64,000 bases of DNA from Bradyrhizobium genosp. L (GTDB taxonomy: Bacteria; Pseudomonadota; Alphaproteobacteria; Rhizobiales; Xanthobacteraceae). Location of the stretch: assembly GCF_015624485.1 (NCBI RefSeq), contig NZ_CP061378.1:7155501-7219500 (forward strand), given 5' to 3'. The notes under the pieces are model-generated. The model saw only the letters and a program-made list of their open reading frames with translations, searched no databases and had not been told where the DNA came from. Below are positions 48,930 to 58,078 of this stretch, piece by piece (positions within the stretch are counted from its first letter, which is position 1; each line of letters starts with the position of its first letter). The translations under genes and the position numbers were made by a program.

Positions 48930-50975
48930 TCAACCCGCGAGGTCAGCGGTGCCAGAGGGTTGCCCCTCCGCCCTCCAGTCCGCCACGGCCGCATCGAGGC
49001 GGATGCGATCATCTGCCGACACCACCTTGCAGATTTTCATGAACAGATCTCGAAGGGCAGGAAGTTTGCCATCTGCACCAGCATAAGTGCGAAGCGCGAG
49101 CGCCGCCCAGATATAGGCCTGCTCCAGATTTCTCGGCGTCGCCGTCCCCTCGAACAGCACTGCGGCCAGCGTATGCATCGCGTTTGGCTGCCGACGTTTG
49201 GCGGCCGCTGCCAGCCAGTTCAACCCCTTGGTGACATCGCGCTCGACCCCATGGCCGTTCAGGTAACACAAGCCGGCTCCGTTCATGCCGGCACTGTTGC
49301 CCCGTTCCGCTGACGCGATGAACCAGCGAAGCGCCGCGGGGAAATCGACGGGGCCGCCATTGCTCCCTGTCAGCAGGACGGCCAGGTTCACCTGAGCGGA
49401 CACGACGCCTTGAGCTGCACCGATCTCGTAGAGCCTGCGGGCCTCCACCGGGTCCTTTGGTACGCCCCGCCCGTATTCATACAGCCTGCCAAGATACGCT
49501 GCGGCATGGGCGTGCCCCTGAGCCAAGGCCCTGTGAAACCAGGACGCGGCAATGGCGTAATCTTGCGAGACACCACGGCCCAGATGATAGCACCGGCCGA
49601 GATAGTACTGGGCGTGCGCGTCACCCAGATCGGCCGCTTTGCGAAACCAGCGAACGGCCAGATTGTCATCGCGCGGCACCGACTTGCCGCTCCAGTATAG
49701 CAACCCAAGCTGACGCTGCGCGGGTGCGTCTCCCAAATTGGACGCAGCCTCGTACAGGCGCAGCGACTCGACGCGGTCCTGTGGAACGCCTCGGCCGATC
49801 CAATAGAGATGGGCAAGGCAGTGAACCGCCGACGGGTGTTGTTGCTCAGCGGCCAGTCGGAACCATTTCAAGGCTTCCGCGTCGTCGACCTCGACGCCGA
49901 TGCCGTCGCGATAGGAGACCGCCAGTTCGCCCTGGGCAGCTGCCAAGCCTTGCTCAGCAGCGGCCCTCAACCATCGCACCGCCTGCGCCGGAGCTGCAGG
50001 GACCCCCTCACCTGATCGAAGAATACGCCCCAAAGCGAGCTGAGCCCCTGGGTCGCCATGCTCAGCGGCAACTTCAAAACATCGACACGCCTCGGCCGGG
50101 TCTTTCGGTATCCCAAGACCTTGCCAATACAGCATGGCCAACTCATGTGCCGCGCGCCAGTCGCCTCCGTCCAGCGCCGCACGGTACCAACGCACTGCGG
50201 TGACACGGTCCTGTGGCACCTGGTGGCCGGCATCATAGAGCTGCGCCAGACTCAACTGGGCGCTCGCATCGCCGGACTCCGCACGTCTCAACAGCACCGG
50301 CAACCAGAGTCGCTCCTCCAGCTTGACCAGAGGATCCTTGCGTTTGGATCCCAGGCGGCTGCGCGGCTTGTTGATCCGGTCGTACAATCCGGTCCGGTCG
50401 ACGATCTCCAGCAGCTGCTCGACAGGCAATGTGTCGTCTCGGGCCAGCAGTCGGATCAGCCAATCGGCGAAGTGCAACTCGTCCCGCAACGAGAGTGCGC
50501 CGTCGGCGAGCGCTTTTGCGAACAGCGATGCGCCGACACTGATGTTCCCGGACGCAAACGCGTTCGCAATGGCCTGACCGATCGCCTTCGCTGGAGGCTC
50601 CGTGACATCGATGCGCGCGCCGTCAACAACCCGGCTGACGGATTCGCGCGGGGATGGTTGCTGCACGGGCGGCTGCTCCGGTGCACCAGGCCGCAGGCGA
50701 TGAAACAGCTCGTCAAAGGACTGAGGCGCAGATTTCGGTGAAGAATCCTCGGGAACAGGGCCGTCCCCGCGGAAGGCGAACTGTTCGCTGCGGTCTGCAA
50801 CCGTCGCATCCGAACGCGCGGCCCAGGCCAGCGCCGCATCATAGGCTTCGCGCAGGCGCAGAAACCCGGCGCGATCGTCGTCGGGCCGGGTCTGCTTCAG
50901 CCGCAGCGCGTAGGCCTTGCGTATCGCACCGCTATCCTTGGTCGGCTCGATGCCCAGCGTGTCCCACGGCGACAT
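48930..50975 (-). CDS. J-domain-like protein with Sel1 repeats
   Basis: A 681-residue cytoplasmic protein. Residues 1-50 form a J-domain-like helix pair (SPWDTLGIEPTKDSGAIRKAYALRLKQTRPDDDRAGFLRLREAYDAAL); the usual HPD is RPD here, as in a known sub-group. A linker follows, then about 12 Sel1-like repeats (residues about 230-640; AQLSLAQLYDAGHQVPQD, AQYYLGRCYHLGRGVSQD). It should deliver clients to the Hsp70 encoded immediately upstream (9 bp). The ATG at 50975 was preferred to a GTG at 50987 that overlaps the Hsp70 stop. Confidence 0.87.
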   Translation of the reverse strand: MSPWDTLGIEPTKDSGAIRKAYALRLKQTRPDDDRAGFLRLREAYDAALAWAARSDATVADRSEQFAFRGDGPVPEDSSPKSAPQSFDELFHRLRPGAPEQPPVQQPSPRESVSRVVDGARIDVTEPPAKAIGQAIANAFASGNISVGASLFAKALADGALSLRDELHFADWLIRLLARDDTLPVEQLLEIVDRTGLYDRINKPRSRLGSKRKDPLVKLEERLWLPVLLRRAESGDASAQLSLAQLYDAGHQVPQDRVTAVRWYRAALDGGDWRAAHELAMLYWQGLGIPKDPAEACRCFEVAAEHGDPGAQLALGRILRSGEGVPAAPAQAVRWLRAAAEQGLAAAQGELAVSYRDGIGVEVDDAEALKWFRLAAEQQHPSAVHCLAHLYWIGRGVPQDRVESLRLYEAASNLGDAPAQRQLGLLYWSGKSVPRDDNLAVRWFRKAADLGDAHAQYYLGRCYHLGRGVSQDYAIAASWFHRALAQGHAHAAAYLGRLYEYGRGVPKDPVEARRLYEIGAAQGVVSAQVNLAVLLTGSNGGPVDFPAALRWFIASAERGNSAGMNGAGLCYLNGHGVERDVTKGLNWLAAAAKRRQPNAMHTLAAVLFEGTATPRNLEQAYIWAALALRTYAGADGKLPALRDLFMKICKVVSADDRIRLDAAVADWRAEGQPSGTADLAG

Positions 50976-50983
50976 CGGCGCAC

Positions 50984-52693
50984 TCACGAGAAGAATGTCG
51001 TGTCCACGCGATCCAGCCATTGGCTGAACCTGATACGGTAGTCGTCGATCTCGGGTGGGTTCTGGCGCTCGAGGAGAATGCGGAAATCGTCGATCAGCTT
51101 GCCGATCGCCGCGCGGTCGTCCCCCAATCTCTCCTCGTAGAGCCGCTCGGCCCTCGACATCACCGCCTGATTTTCGGCCTGGTCGCGCGGATGAATCTTG
51201 AGCGCCTTCAACGCGGCCAGGCGTTGGTCGATCTCCTCTCGGCTGAGGATCCCGGGATTGCCTTCGATGACGAGCTGGACGGTATGACCGGTGCTGACGA
51301 CCTCCAGGTCGACCTCCAGAAGTCCGCTGACATCGTATGTGAAACGAACATCGATGCGTTCCTTGCCGGCCGGCCCCGGCGGGACAGGCACCGAGAGCTG
51401 TCCAATCTCGATGTTGTCGGCGACCATCCGCGCTTCGCCCTGGAAGATGCGAAACCTGACCTCGCTCTGGCCGTCGGATGCCGTGCTCACCTGCTTCGCG
51501 CGGCTGACCGGGATCACCGTGTTGCGCTCGATGATCGGCAGATAGAGGCCGTCGAGATACGAATTGTCGGCGAGCCGGCTTCTTGTATTGATGCCGAGCG
51601 AATACGGGGCGACATCCGTCATCACGACATCGTCGAGCGCCATGTCTCGCATCTTCAAGCCGGCCTGGACCGCGGCGCCCCGGGCCACGACCTCATCCGG
51701 ATTGATCTGCGCGATCGGAAGCCGCTGGAACAGCCGGGCCGCCATCCGCCGCACCACCGGCATGCGGGTCGCGCCGCCGACCAGCACCAAATCGGTCACT
51801 TGATCGGGATGCAGATTGGCGTCGCGGATCGCTCGCTCGATCGGGGCGCGGAGCCGCCTGAGCAACGGCTCACTGGCCGCCTCGAAATCGCTCCGGGTGA
51901 TCGACCACCGTATCGCACCGCCATCGTGCACCAGCTCGATTTCGTGCGCGTCGTGATCGGTCAAAGCGCGCTTGGCGATCTCGGCCTGACGATGCAAATT
52001 GGCGTGAAGCGCGCTCGACGACGATCGCGGCGGGATCCCGGCCGCAGCACCGGCTTCCACCATGAAGCGATCGACGATCACATCGACGAAGTCCTCGCCG
52101 CCGAGGAAATTATCGCCGGCGGATGCCCTGACTTCCATGACGCCTTCGAACATCTCCAGGATCGACACGTCGAAGGTTCCGCCTCCGAGGTCGAGCACCA
52201 GTATCTTGCGCTCGCTTGCTCCCTCCTGAAGTCCATAGGCGAGGGCTGCCGCGGTCGGCTCATTCAAGAGACGCTCGACCTTGAGGCCGGCCATCTCGCC
52301 GGCGGCCTTGGTCGCCTTGCGCTGGGCGTCATTGAAATAGGCAGGAACGGTGATGATCGCTTCGCTGACCGGCTGTCCCAGAACGGCTTCAGCGTCAGCC
52401 TTCAGCGCGCGAAGCACCAGCGCGGACAGCTCCTCGGCCCGAAAGGTCCTGATGCCAAGCTGAAAGGTGCGATTGCTGCCCATGTAGCGCTTGAACGACG
52501 CAACCGACTGCCGCGGATGGGACAGCAACCGTTCTCGTGCAGGCAAACCGACCAGGACGGCACCGTCCTGGTCCACACTGATCGCCGACGGCGTCAGCAA
52601 CGATCCAAGGGCATTTGGAATGAGCTCAGAGGTACCGGCCTTCCAAACCCCGACCAGACTGTTGGTCGTGCCGAGGTCAATTCCAATAATCAT
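50984..52693 (-). CDS. Hsp70-family chaperone (HscC-like)
   Basis: A 569-residue Hsp70. The ATPase domain is complete: GIDLGTTNSLVGV, ITVPAYFNDAQRKAT, LVLDLGGGTFDVSILE, LVLVGGATRMPVVRRM. The substrate domain is short (about 170 residues) and the long C-terminal lid of DnaK is missing, which matches the HscC/Hsc62 type in length (E. coli HscC is 556 residues). It works with the J-domain/Sel1 protein encoded next. Its targets are unknown; HscC relates to stress and transcription control in E. coli. The ATG is certain from family homology. Confidence 0.93.
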   Translation of the reverse strand: MIIGIDLGTTNSLVGVWKAGTSELIPNALGSLLTPSAISVDQDGAVLVGLPARERLLSHPRQSVASFKRYMGSNRTFQLGIRTFRAEELSALVLRALKADAEAVLGQPVSEAIITVPAYFNDAQRKATKAAGEMAGLKVERLLNEPTAAALAYGLQEGASERKILVLDLGGGTFDVSILEMFEGVMEVRASAGDNFLGGEDFVDVIVDRFMVEAGAAAGIPPRSSSSALHANLHRQAEIAKRALTDHDAHEIELVHDGGAIRWSITRSDFEAASEPLLRRLRAPIERAIRDANLHPDQVTDLVLVGGATRMPVVRRMAARLFQRLPIAQINPDEVVARGAAVQAGLKMRDMALDDVVMTDVAPYSLGINTRSRLADNSYLDGLYLPIIERNTVIPVSRAKQVSTASDGQSEVRFRIFQGEARMVADNIEIGQLSVPVPPGPAGKERIDVRFTYDVSGLLEVDLEVVSTGHTVQLVIEGNPGILSREEIDQRLAALKALKIHPRDQAENQAVMSRAERLYEERLGDDRAAIGKLIDDFRILLERQNPPEIDDYRIRFSQWLDRVDTTFFS

Positions 52694-52871
52694 GCGTGAA
52701 CGACCTCATCGAACCCGCGAGCGTCGCCGGTGACGTGGACGCCATATACCTGTGGTAGTGCCACGAAATCGTTATCGGCGGGAGACGTCGCTGCAAAAAT
52801 AGCGCAGCCGTTTGCGCCGATGTGGCCGGGCTGCCGCCGGCTTCTCCCGGGATTCGCGAATGATTGGAAAA

Positions 52872-52948
52872 TGGCGCGCCCGGAACGATTCGAACGTCCG
52901 ACCCTCAGATTCGTAGTCTGATGCTCTATCCAGCTGAGCTACGGGCGC
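52872..52948 (-). tRNA. tRNA-Arg (anticodon ACG)
   Basis: A complete cloverleaf on the minus strand, 77 nt including an encoded CCA. The acceptor stem is GCGCCCG with CGGGCGC; the D-arm is GCTC-GAGC, the anticodon loop reads CTACGAA (anticodon ACG), and the T-loop is TTCGAAT. ACG is read by inosine-modified tRNA-Arg for CGN codons. The spurious reading frames over it are not genes. Confidence 0.97.
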
Positions 52949-53124
52949 AATTCGCGGCAGGGCTTGGAGCCCGGGTGGGTTCGGGAAAGCCCGGACCATC
53001 GCGAAGGAGCGCTCTAGCTACAGGCTCCCGGTCCGGTTGGCAAGGGTCTGGAAGGCAGGTTCTGGGGCCGTGATTCGACCGGGAAAGGCCCGATTTCCCG
53101 CCATTCCGGGAGGAGCCCTTGCGC

Positions 53125-54603
53125 CTACGCCCGCGCCCGCTCGCTGCGGATCGACAGCAGTTCCACCGGGCGGTCCGGGATCGAGATCCGGAAGGTGGCG
53201 CCGATCGTGCCTTCGACCAGATGGATATTGCCGCCATGGGCGCGGATCAGCTCGGCGGCGATGGCAAGTCCGAGCCCGCTGCCGCCGGGCCGGCCGGAGG
53301 TCTGGAACGCCTCGAACAGATGTTCGCGCGCCTTCGCGGGCACGCCGGGACCGGTGTCGGAGACCTCGACGATCGCAACCGTCCCTTCGCGGCGGCCGGT
53401 GATGCGGATCTGCCGGGCGCCGCCGTCACTGCCCGGGCGGCTCTCCAGCGCCTGCGCCGCGTTGCGCACCAGATTGAGCAGCACGCGGAACAGCTGGTCC
53501 GGGTCGACGTCGATGGTCAGCCCGCGCTCGATGGCGCTGATCCAGGTGATCGAGACGTCGTTGCCGAGACCGGCCGATTCGCGCACCTCGGCGACCGCCG
53601 GCTCGACCAGGATTACGCGGCGGTCCGGCGCCGCCTCCTGCGCGCGGCCGTAGGACAGGGTCGACTGGCAGAAGGCGATGGCGCGCTCCAGCGAGCGCAG
53701 CAATTTGGGCGCAAAGCGCTGCACCCGCGGATCGGGCACGCTGGCGAGCTGGTCCGACAGCAGCTGCGAGGAGGCCAGCAGATTGCGCAAATCGTGATTG
53801 ATCTTGGAGACGGCGAGCCCGAGCGCTGCGAGCCGGCTCTTCTGATGCAGCATCGAGACCAGGTCGCGCTGCATGTCCGACAGCTCGCGCTCGGCAACCC
53901 CGATCTCGTCGCCGCGGTGGCTCGGCACGATGATTCGCGCGGCACTTTCCGGATTTTCGTGGAAGCCAATCAGGCTCGCGGTCAGCCGCCGCATCGGGCG
54001 GACGAACAGATAATGCAGCGCGAAATAGACCAGGCCGGCGGTCAGGCCGGCGATCAGCAGCGCGACGACAAGCACGTTGCGCGAGAAGCGGTACATCGCT
54101 TGCCGCAGCGGCTTCTCGTCGATTACGACCTCGATGAACTGGGCCTGGCCGGGCGCTGCGCCGACCACGCGGATGGTCTGGTCGCCATGCTCCAGCATGA
54201 TCTCAAAGGCATCGACGATCGCCGACCACACCGTCATGGTCCGCATGTCGACGTCATGATCGATCGAGGCGGGCAGGTCGGCGCTGGCGAGCAGGCGGCG
54301 CTGCTGACCCAATTTGATGGCGACCGCGCGGGCCCCGATGCTGGTCAGGATCTGCCGCGACAGCGAATCCGGCACCATGCCGGAGGGCGCGGCGTCCAGC
54401 ACCAGCGCTGCGGTGTTGGCGGCGGCGAGCCGGTCGTTGAGCCGGTTCATCCGGAAGTTGGCGATCGCCGGCACGTAGATCAGAAGGCCGGCGATCATCA
54501 CCAGGGGGATCGTCAACAGCAAAAGCTTGCCCGACAGCCCGAGCCGCAGCGTCGGCTTGGGCCGCAGATTCAGCGCGGTCGCCTGGTCGTCAGTCACAGC
54601 CAC
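53125..54603 (-). CDS. HAMP-domain sensor histidine kinase
   Basis: A 492-residue inner-membrane kinase. Two transmembrane helices (KLLLLTIPLVMIAGLLIYVP and RNVLVVALLIAGLTAGLVYFALHY) flank a periplasmic sensor domain (about 50-175). A HAMP-like linker (VRPMRRLTASLIGFH) precedes the HisKA helix with His in AVSKINHDLRNLLASSQLL, then the N box LLNLVRNAAQALE, G1 DTGPGVP and G2 GGSGLGLAIA. No response regulator gene is adjacent, so it is an orphan here. The gene is divergent from the rpmH operon. Confidence 0.93.
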   Translation of the reverse strand: MAVTDDQATALNLRPKPTLRLGLSGKLLLLTIPLVMIAGLLIYVPAIANFRMNRLNDRLAAANTAALVLDAAPSGMVPDSLSRQILTSIGARAVAIKLGQQRRLLASADLPASIDHDVDMRTMTVWSAIVDAFEIMLEHGDQTIRVVGAAPGQAQFIEVVIDEKPLRQAMYRFSRNVLVVALLIAGLTAGLVYFALHYLFVRPMRRLTASLIGFHENPESAARIIVPSHRGDEIGVAERELSDMQRDLVSMLHQKSRLAALGLAVSKINHDLRNLLASSQLLSDQLASVPDPRVQRFAPKLLRSLERAIAFCQSTLSYGRAQEAAPDRRVILVEPAVAEVRESAGLGNDVSITWISAIERGLTIDVDPDQLFRVLLNLVRNAAQALESRPGSDGGARQIRITGRREGTVAIVEVSDTGPGVPAKAREHLFEAFQTSGRPGGSGLGLAIAAELIRAHGGNIHLVEGTIGATFRISIPDRPVELLSIRSERARA

Positions 54604-54979
54604 AAGAGAAGGCCTTGTTTGGCTCAGGGGTCGGAAGATGCGGCCCGGCCCCCGAGCCGGTCAAATTACGGATCGCTAATGTCGGCGGGTTCCACGGCGC
54701 CGCCAAGCGCTCCCTCACCGTCAAAAACCCCGTGAAAACAGATATATTCGTCCCAATTGCGACCTTTCAAAGAAGCTTCCTTGCGACGCCCTGTGACATT
54801 GACGAAAACAGGGCGCTCCCTTATAAGCCGCGCCAACTGTCCGCGATGGCCCGGTCTTGACCGGGGGCGGCTCATTTGGGCCGCGAGTGGCCCGCTGTGG
54901 GTTCGCCGGCATCACCGGACTTTATCTCAACGGACTTGATCTTAATCCCGGCAAACTGCCCGGTCAGCGGAGAATTACC
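54604..54979 (+). other. Intergenic region and leader of rpmH
   Basis: This 376-bp stretch separates the sensor kinase from rpmH. It holds a strong sigma-70 promoter (see 54799-54827) and about 145 bp of leader before the rpmH start. Small reading frames here have no ribosome binding sites. A hairpin-like stretch occurs at 54880-54920, but no attenuator is clear. Confidence 0.5.
54799..54827 (+). promoter_or_regulatory. sigma-70 promoter of the rpmH operon
   Basis: TTGACG (54799-54804) and TATAAG (54822-54827) are separated by 17 bp, close to consensus at both boxes. The expected start point is about 54834. It drives rpmH-rnpA-yidC-engB, a highly expressed core operon. Confidence 0.8.
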
Positions 54980-55114
54980 GTGAAGCGGACTTATCAACCC
55001 AGCAAACTGGTGCGCAAGCGCCGTCACGGCTTCCGCGCCCGTCTCGCCACGGCCGGCGGCCGCAAGGTCCTCGCCGCGCGCCGCGCGCGTGGCCGCAAGC
55101 GCCTCAGCGCCTAA
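54980..55114 (+). CDS. rpmH: 50S ribosomal protein L34
   Basis: The 44-residue L34 protein of the large ribosomal subunit: [21 protein letters not shown], then [12 protein letters not shown], all hallmarks of the family. The start is GTG (written here as Met) with GGAG 8 nt upstream. The longer frame upstream is not conserved. It is followed 30 bp later by rnpA, as in most bacteria. Confidence 0.97.
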   Translation: MKRTYQPSKLVRKRRHGFRARLATAGGRKVLAARRARGRKRLSA

Positions 55115-55144
55115 TCCCGGACGTCTCCTCTCAGGAGATTCTTG

Positions 55145-55498
55145 ATGGATCGGCTAAGGCAGCGGGCGGATTTCCTCGCCGTTGCCAATGGCGCGCGGGC
55201 GAACACCGCAGCTTTCGTGCTGCAGGGCCGCCGCCGCGACGATGACGGCCCGGCCCGCATCGGGTTCACCGTCACCAAGAAGAACGGCACCGCGACCGAG
55301 CGCAACCGCATCCGCCGCCGGCTGCGCGAAGTGGTGAAGGGTGTCGACACCGTATCGATCCGGCCGCACCATGATTATGTGCTAGTCGGCCGCCGTGACG
55401 CGCTGACCCGTGACTTTGCGACCATGCTTGACGACCTGCGGTCGGCGCTGCGCCGCCTCGACCGGCCTGCGCCAAAAGCGCGTAACTCGGGCGCGTAA
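55145..55498 (+). CDS. rnpA: Ribonuclease P protein component
   Basis: A 117-residue protein that assists the RNase P RNA in 5' tRNA processing. The RNR-type motif GTATERNRIRRRLRE and the N-terminal LRQRADFLAVANG are diagnostic. The ATG at 55145 has AGGAG upstream (an overlapping TTG one codon earlier is unlikely). The gene follows rpmH and precedes yidC, as is usual. Confidence 0.96.
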   Translation: MDRLRQRADFLAVANGARANTAAFVLQGRRRDDDGPARIGFTVTKKNGTATERNRIRRRLREVVKGVDTVSIRPHHDYVLVGRRDALTRDFATMLDDLRSALRRLDRPAPKARNSGA

Positions 55499-55526
55499 TC
55501 CGAACGGAATGACGAGACCTTAAGAG

Positions 55527-57389
55527 ATGTCCGACAACCGCAATACGATCCTTGCCGTCATTCTGTCCGGCCTCGTCCTGATCGCCTGGCAATATTTCTA
55601 CAACATGCCGCAGATGGAGAAGCAGCGCGAAGCGCAGCGGCAGGCCGAGCTGCTGAAACCGACGCAGCAGGCGCAACCGACGCCTGGCGCCGCTCCGGCA
55701 ACCTCCTCCGCCACGCCTGCGCCGGCATCGGTCGCCCCCGCCGCCGAAGCCGCGGTGGCAAGCCGCGAGTCGGTGCTTGAGTCCGGCCCGCGCATCAAGA
55801 TCGAGACCCCGCGCGTCACCGGCAGCATCGCGCTGAAGGGCGCCCGCATCGACGATCTGTCGCTGGTTCAGTACCGCGAGACCGTCGACCCAAAATCCCC
55901 GGCCATCGTGCTGCTGTCGCCGTCGGGCACAGCTGATCCCTATTATGCCGAGTTCCTGTGGCTCACCCAGAGCGGGGCCACCATCAAGACCCCCAATGCC
56001 GACACCACGTGGGAACAGGAAGGCTCGAACAGCCTGACGCCGTCGACGCCGGTGGTCCTGAAGTACGACAACGGCCAGGGCCTGATCTTCCGCCGCACCC
56101 TCTCGGTCGACGATCGCTACCTCTTCACCGTCAAGGACGAGGTCAACAATCTCGGCAGCGCCCCGGTCACGCTGTATCCGTTCGCGCTGATCTCGCGCGG
56201 CGGCAAGCCGCCGGTCTCCGGCTACGCGATCCTGCACGAAGGCCCGGTCGGCTATCTCGGCGAGCAGGGCCTGCAGGAGTTGAGCTACAAGAATCTGGAT
56301 GACAGCAAGGTCGCCACCGGCGGAAACGCCCGTGGCGCCATCTTCCAGAAGGTCACCGACGGCTGGCTCGGCATCACCGACAAATACTGGGCCACCGCGC
56401 TGTTGCCCGACACCAATGCGACCCTGGACACCGCCCGCTTCACCACGGGCGACAAGCGCTATCAGGCCGATTACATGCTCGGCGCGCAGACCATCCCGAT
56501 CGGCGGCACCGGCGTCGCCAATGCGCGGCTGTTTGCCGGCGCGAAGGAAGCCGCCGTCGTCGGTCTCAATTTCCCGCTGGTCGGCTTCGGCGGCTACAAT
56601 CAGCAGCTCGGCCTCAACCATTTCGATCTCTTGATCGACTGGGGCCACTTCTATTTCATCACCAAGCCGATGTTCCTGGCGCTCGACTTCTTCTACCATC
56701 TGGTCGGCAATTTCGGCATCGCCATCCTGCTGGTGACCGTCATCGTCAAGCTGTTGTTCTTCCCGCTCGCCAACAAGTCCTACGCCTCGATGGCGAAGAT
56801 GAAGTCGGTGCAGCCGCAGTTGCAGGCGCTGAAGGAGCGCTATCCTGACGACCGCGTGAAGCAGCAGCAGGAGATGATGGAGATCTACAAGAAGGAGAAG
56901 ATCAACCCGATCGCCGGTTGTCTTCCCGTCGCGTTGCAGATCCCGGTGTTCTTCTCGCTCTACAAGGTGCTGTTCATCACCATCGAGATGCGGCACGCGC
57001 CGTTCTTCGGCTGGATCAAGGACCTGTCGGCGCAGGACCCGACCAATCTGTTCACGCTGTTCGGCCTGCTGCATTACGACCCGACCCAGATCCCGTTCTT
57101 CGGCCATTACCTGTGGCTCGGCATCTGGCCGCTCATCATGGGCGTCACGATGTGGGTCCAGATGAAGCTCAACCCGGCGCCGCCGGATCCGACCCAGAAG
57201 TTGATCTTCGACTGGATGCCGCTGATCTTCACCTTCATGCTGGCGGGCTTCCCGGCCGGTCTCGTGATCTACTGGGCCTGGAACAACACGTTGTCCGTGA
57301 CGCAGCAGAGCTACATCATGCGGCTCAACGGCGTGAAGGTTGAGCTGTTCGACAATCTGAAGGCGACGTTCGCGAGGAAGGCGGCATAG
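55527..57389 (+). CDS. yidC: Membrane protein insertase YidC
   Basis: A 620-residue inner-membrane insertase and chaperone for Sec-dependent and independent proteins. The N-terminal anchor (ILAVILSGLVLIAWQYFYNM) is followed by the large periplasmic beta domain (residues about 70-370) and the conserved 5-helix core (NFGIAILLVTVIVKLLFFPLANKS, GCLPVALQIPVFFSLYKVLF, MPLIFTFMLAGFPAGLVIYW). Length and layout match alphaproteobacterial YidC. It lies between rnpA and engB in the core operon. Confidence 0.97.
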   Translation: MSDNRNTILAVILSGLVLIAWQYFYNMPQMEKQREAQRQAELLKPTQQAQPTPGAAPATSSATPAPASVAPAAEAAVASRESVLESGPRIKIETPRVTGSIALKGARIDDLSLVQYRETVDPKSPAIVLLSPSGTADPYYAEFLWLTQSGATIKTPNADTTWEQEGSNSLTPSTPVVLKYDNGQGLIFRRTLSVDDRYLFTVKDEVNNLGSAPVTLYPFALISRGGKPPVSGYAILHEGPVGYLGEQGLQELSYKNLDDSKVATGGNARGAIFQKVTDGWLGITDKYWATALLPDTNATLDTARFTTGDKRYQADYMLGAQTIPIGGTGVANARLFAGAKEAAVVGLNFPLVGFGGYNQQLGLNHFDLLIDWGHFYFITKPMFLALDFFYHLVGNFGIAILLVTVIVKLLFFPLANKSYASMAKMKSVQPQLQALKERYPDDRVKQQQEMMEIYKKEKINPIAGCLPVALQIPVFFSLYKVLFITIEMRHAPFFGWIKDLSAQDPTNLFTLFGLLHYDPTQIPFFGHYLWLGIWPLIMGVTMWVQMKLNPAPPDPTQKLIFDWMPLIFTFMLAGFPAGLVIYWAWNNTLSVTQQSYIMRLNGVKVELFDNLKATFARKAA

Positions 57390-57391
57390 CT

Positions 57392-57420
57392 GCCGTCATT
57401 GCGAGCGAAGCGAAGCAATC
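57392..57420. repeat. Half copy of the GTCATTGCGAGCG repeat
   Basis: The text GTCATTGCGAGCGAAGCGAA followed by GCAATC matches one arm of the repeat at 20579-20661. Here it sits in the 35-bp gap between yidC and engB and ends four bases before the engB ATG, displacing any usual ribosome binding site. Confidence 0.7.
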
Positions 57421-57424
57421 GCAC

Positions 57425-58078
57425 ATGGCCGTCGAGACCGACGCGGAGTTGACCGAGCAGGGGCGAAAGCTGTTCGCCGGCGACTGGCGTTTCATCTGGG
57501 CGTCGCCCTCGATCGCGACGCTGCCGCCGATGGGGCCGCTCGAGGTCGCCTTTGCCGGCCGCTCCAATGTCGGCAAGTCGAGCCTGATCAACGCGCTGAC
57601 CGGCCGCAGCAACCTCGCACGCACCTCGCATACGCCGGGCCGCACCCAGGAGCTGATTTTCTTCGAGGGACCGGAGAAGGCGGACTTCCGTCTCGTCGAC
57701 ATGCCCGGTTACGGCTATGCCTCCGCGCCGAAGACCAAGGTCGCGTCGTGGACCGAGCTGATCCATAAGTTCCTGCTCGGACGCGCCACGCTGGCACGGG
57801 TCTACGTGCTGATCGACGCGCGCCATGGCATCAAGGATGTCGATCTCGACGTGCTCAAGACGCTGGATAAATCCGCGGTCAGCTACCAGGTCGTGCTGAC
57901 CAAGGCCGACCAGGTCAAGGCCGGCGCATTGAAGACCACCATCGACGACACGTCGGCGGCGCTGGCCAAGCATCCTGCGGCCTTCCCCGAAGTGCTGGTG
58001 ACATCGTCACGCGACGGCGACGGCATGCCGGAATTGCGGGCTGCGATGGTGCGCCTGATCGAGGAGCGGCGCAGGTGA
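57425..58078 (+). CDS. engB: Ribosome biogenesis GTPase EngB/YsxC
   Basis: A 217-residue GTPase needed for 50S assembly. G1 is AGRSNVGKSSLIN, G3 DMPGYGYA, G4 TKAD and G5 is in TSSRDGDG. The N-terminal FIWASPSIATLPPMGPLEVAF is typical. No clear ribosome binding site is seen because a repeat arm occupies the upstream region; it may be read by coupling from yidC. It overlaps the DUF423 gene by 4 bp. Confidence 0.95.
   Translation: MAVETDAELTEQGRKLFAGDWRFIWASPSIATLPPMGPLEVAFAGRSNVGKSSLINALTGRSNLARTSHTPGRTQELIFFEGPEKADFRLVDMPGYGYASAPKTKVASWTELIHKFLLGRATLARVYVLIDARHGIKDVDLDVLKTLDKSAVSYQVVLTKADQVKAGALKTTIDDTSAALAKHPAAFPEVLVTSSRDGDGMPELRAAMVRLIEERRR

Noticed and set aside
50654..52699. 681-codon plus-strand open frame over the Hsp70 gene
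   Set aside because: Shadow frame. The minus-strand Hsp70 has all ATPase motifs and the plus frame none.
52772..53073. Small frames over 52.8-53.1 kb
   Set aside because: They lie on the tRNA-Arg gene and its flanks.
55272..57107. Long minus-strand open frame (611 codons) over rnpA and yidC
   Set aside because: Shadow of GC-rich coding DNA. The protein is Arg/His/Asp/Leu-rich with no family resemblance, while yidC and rnpA on the plus strand are certain.
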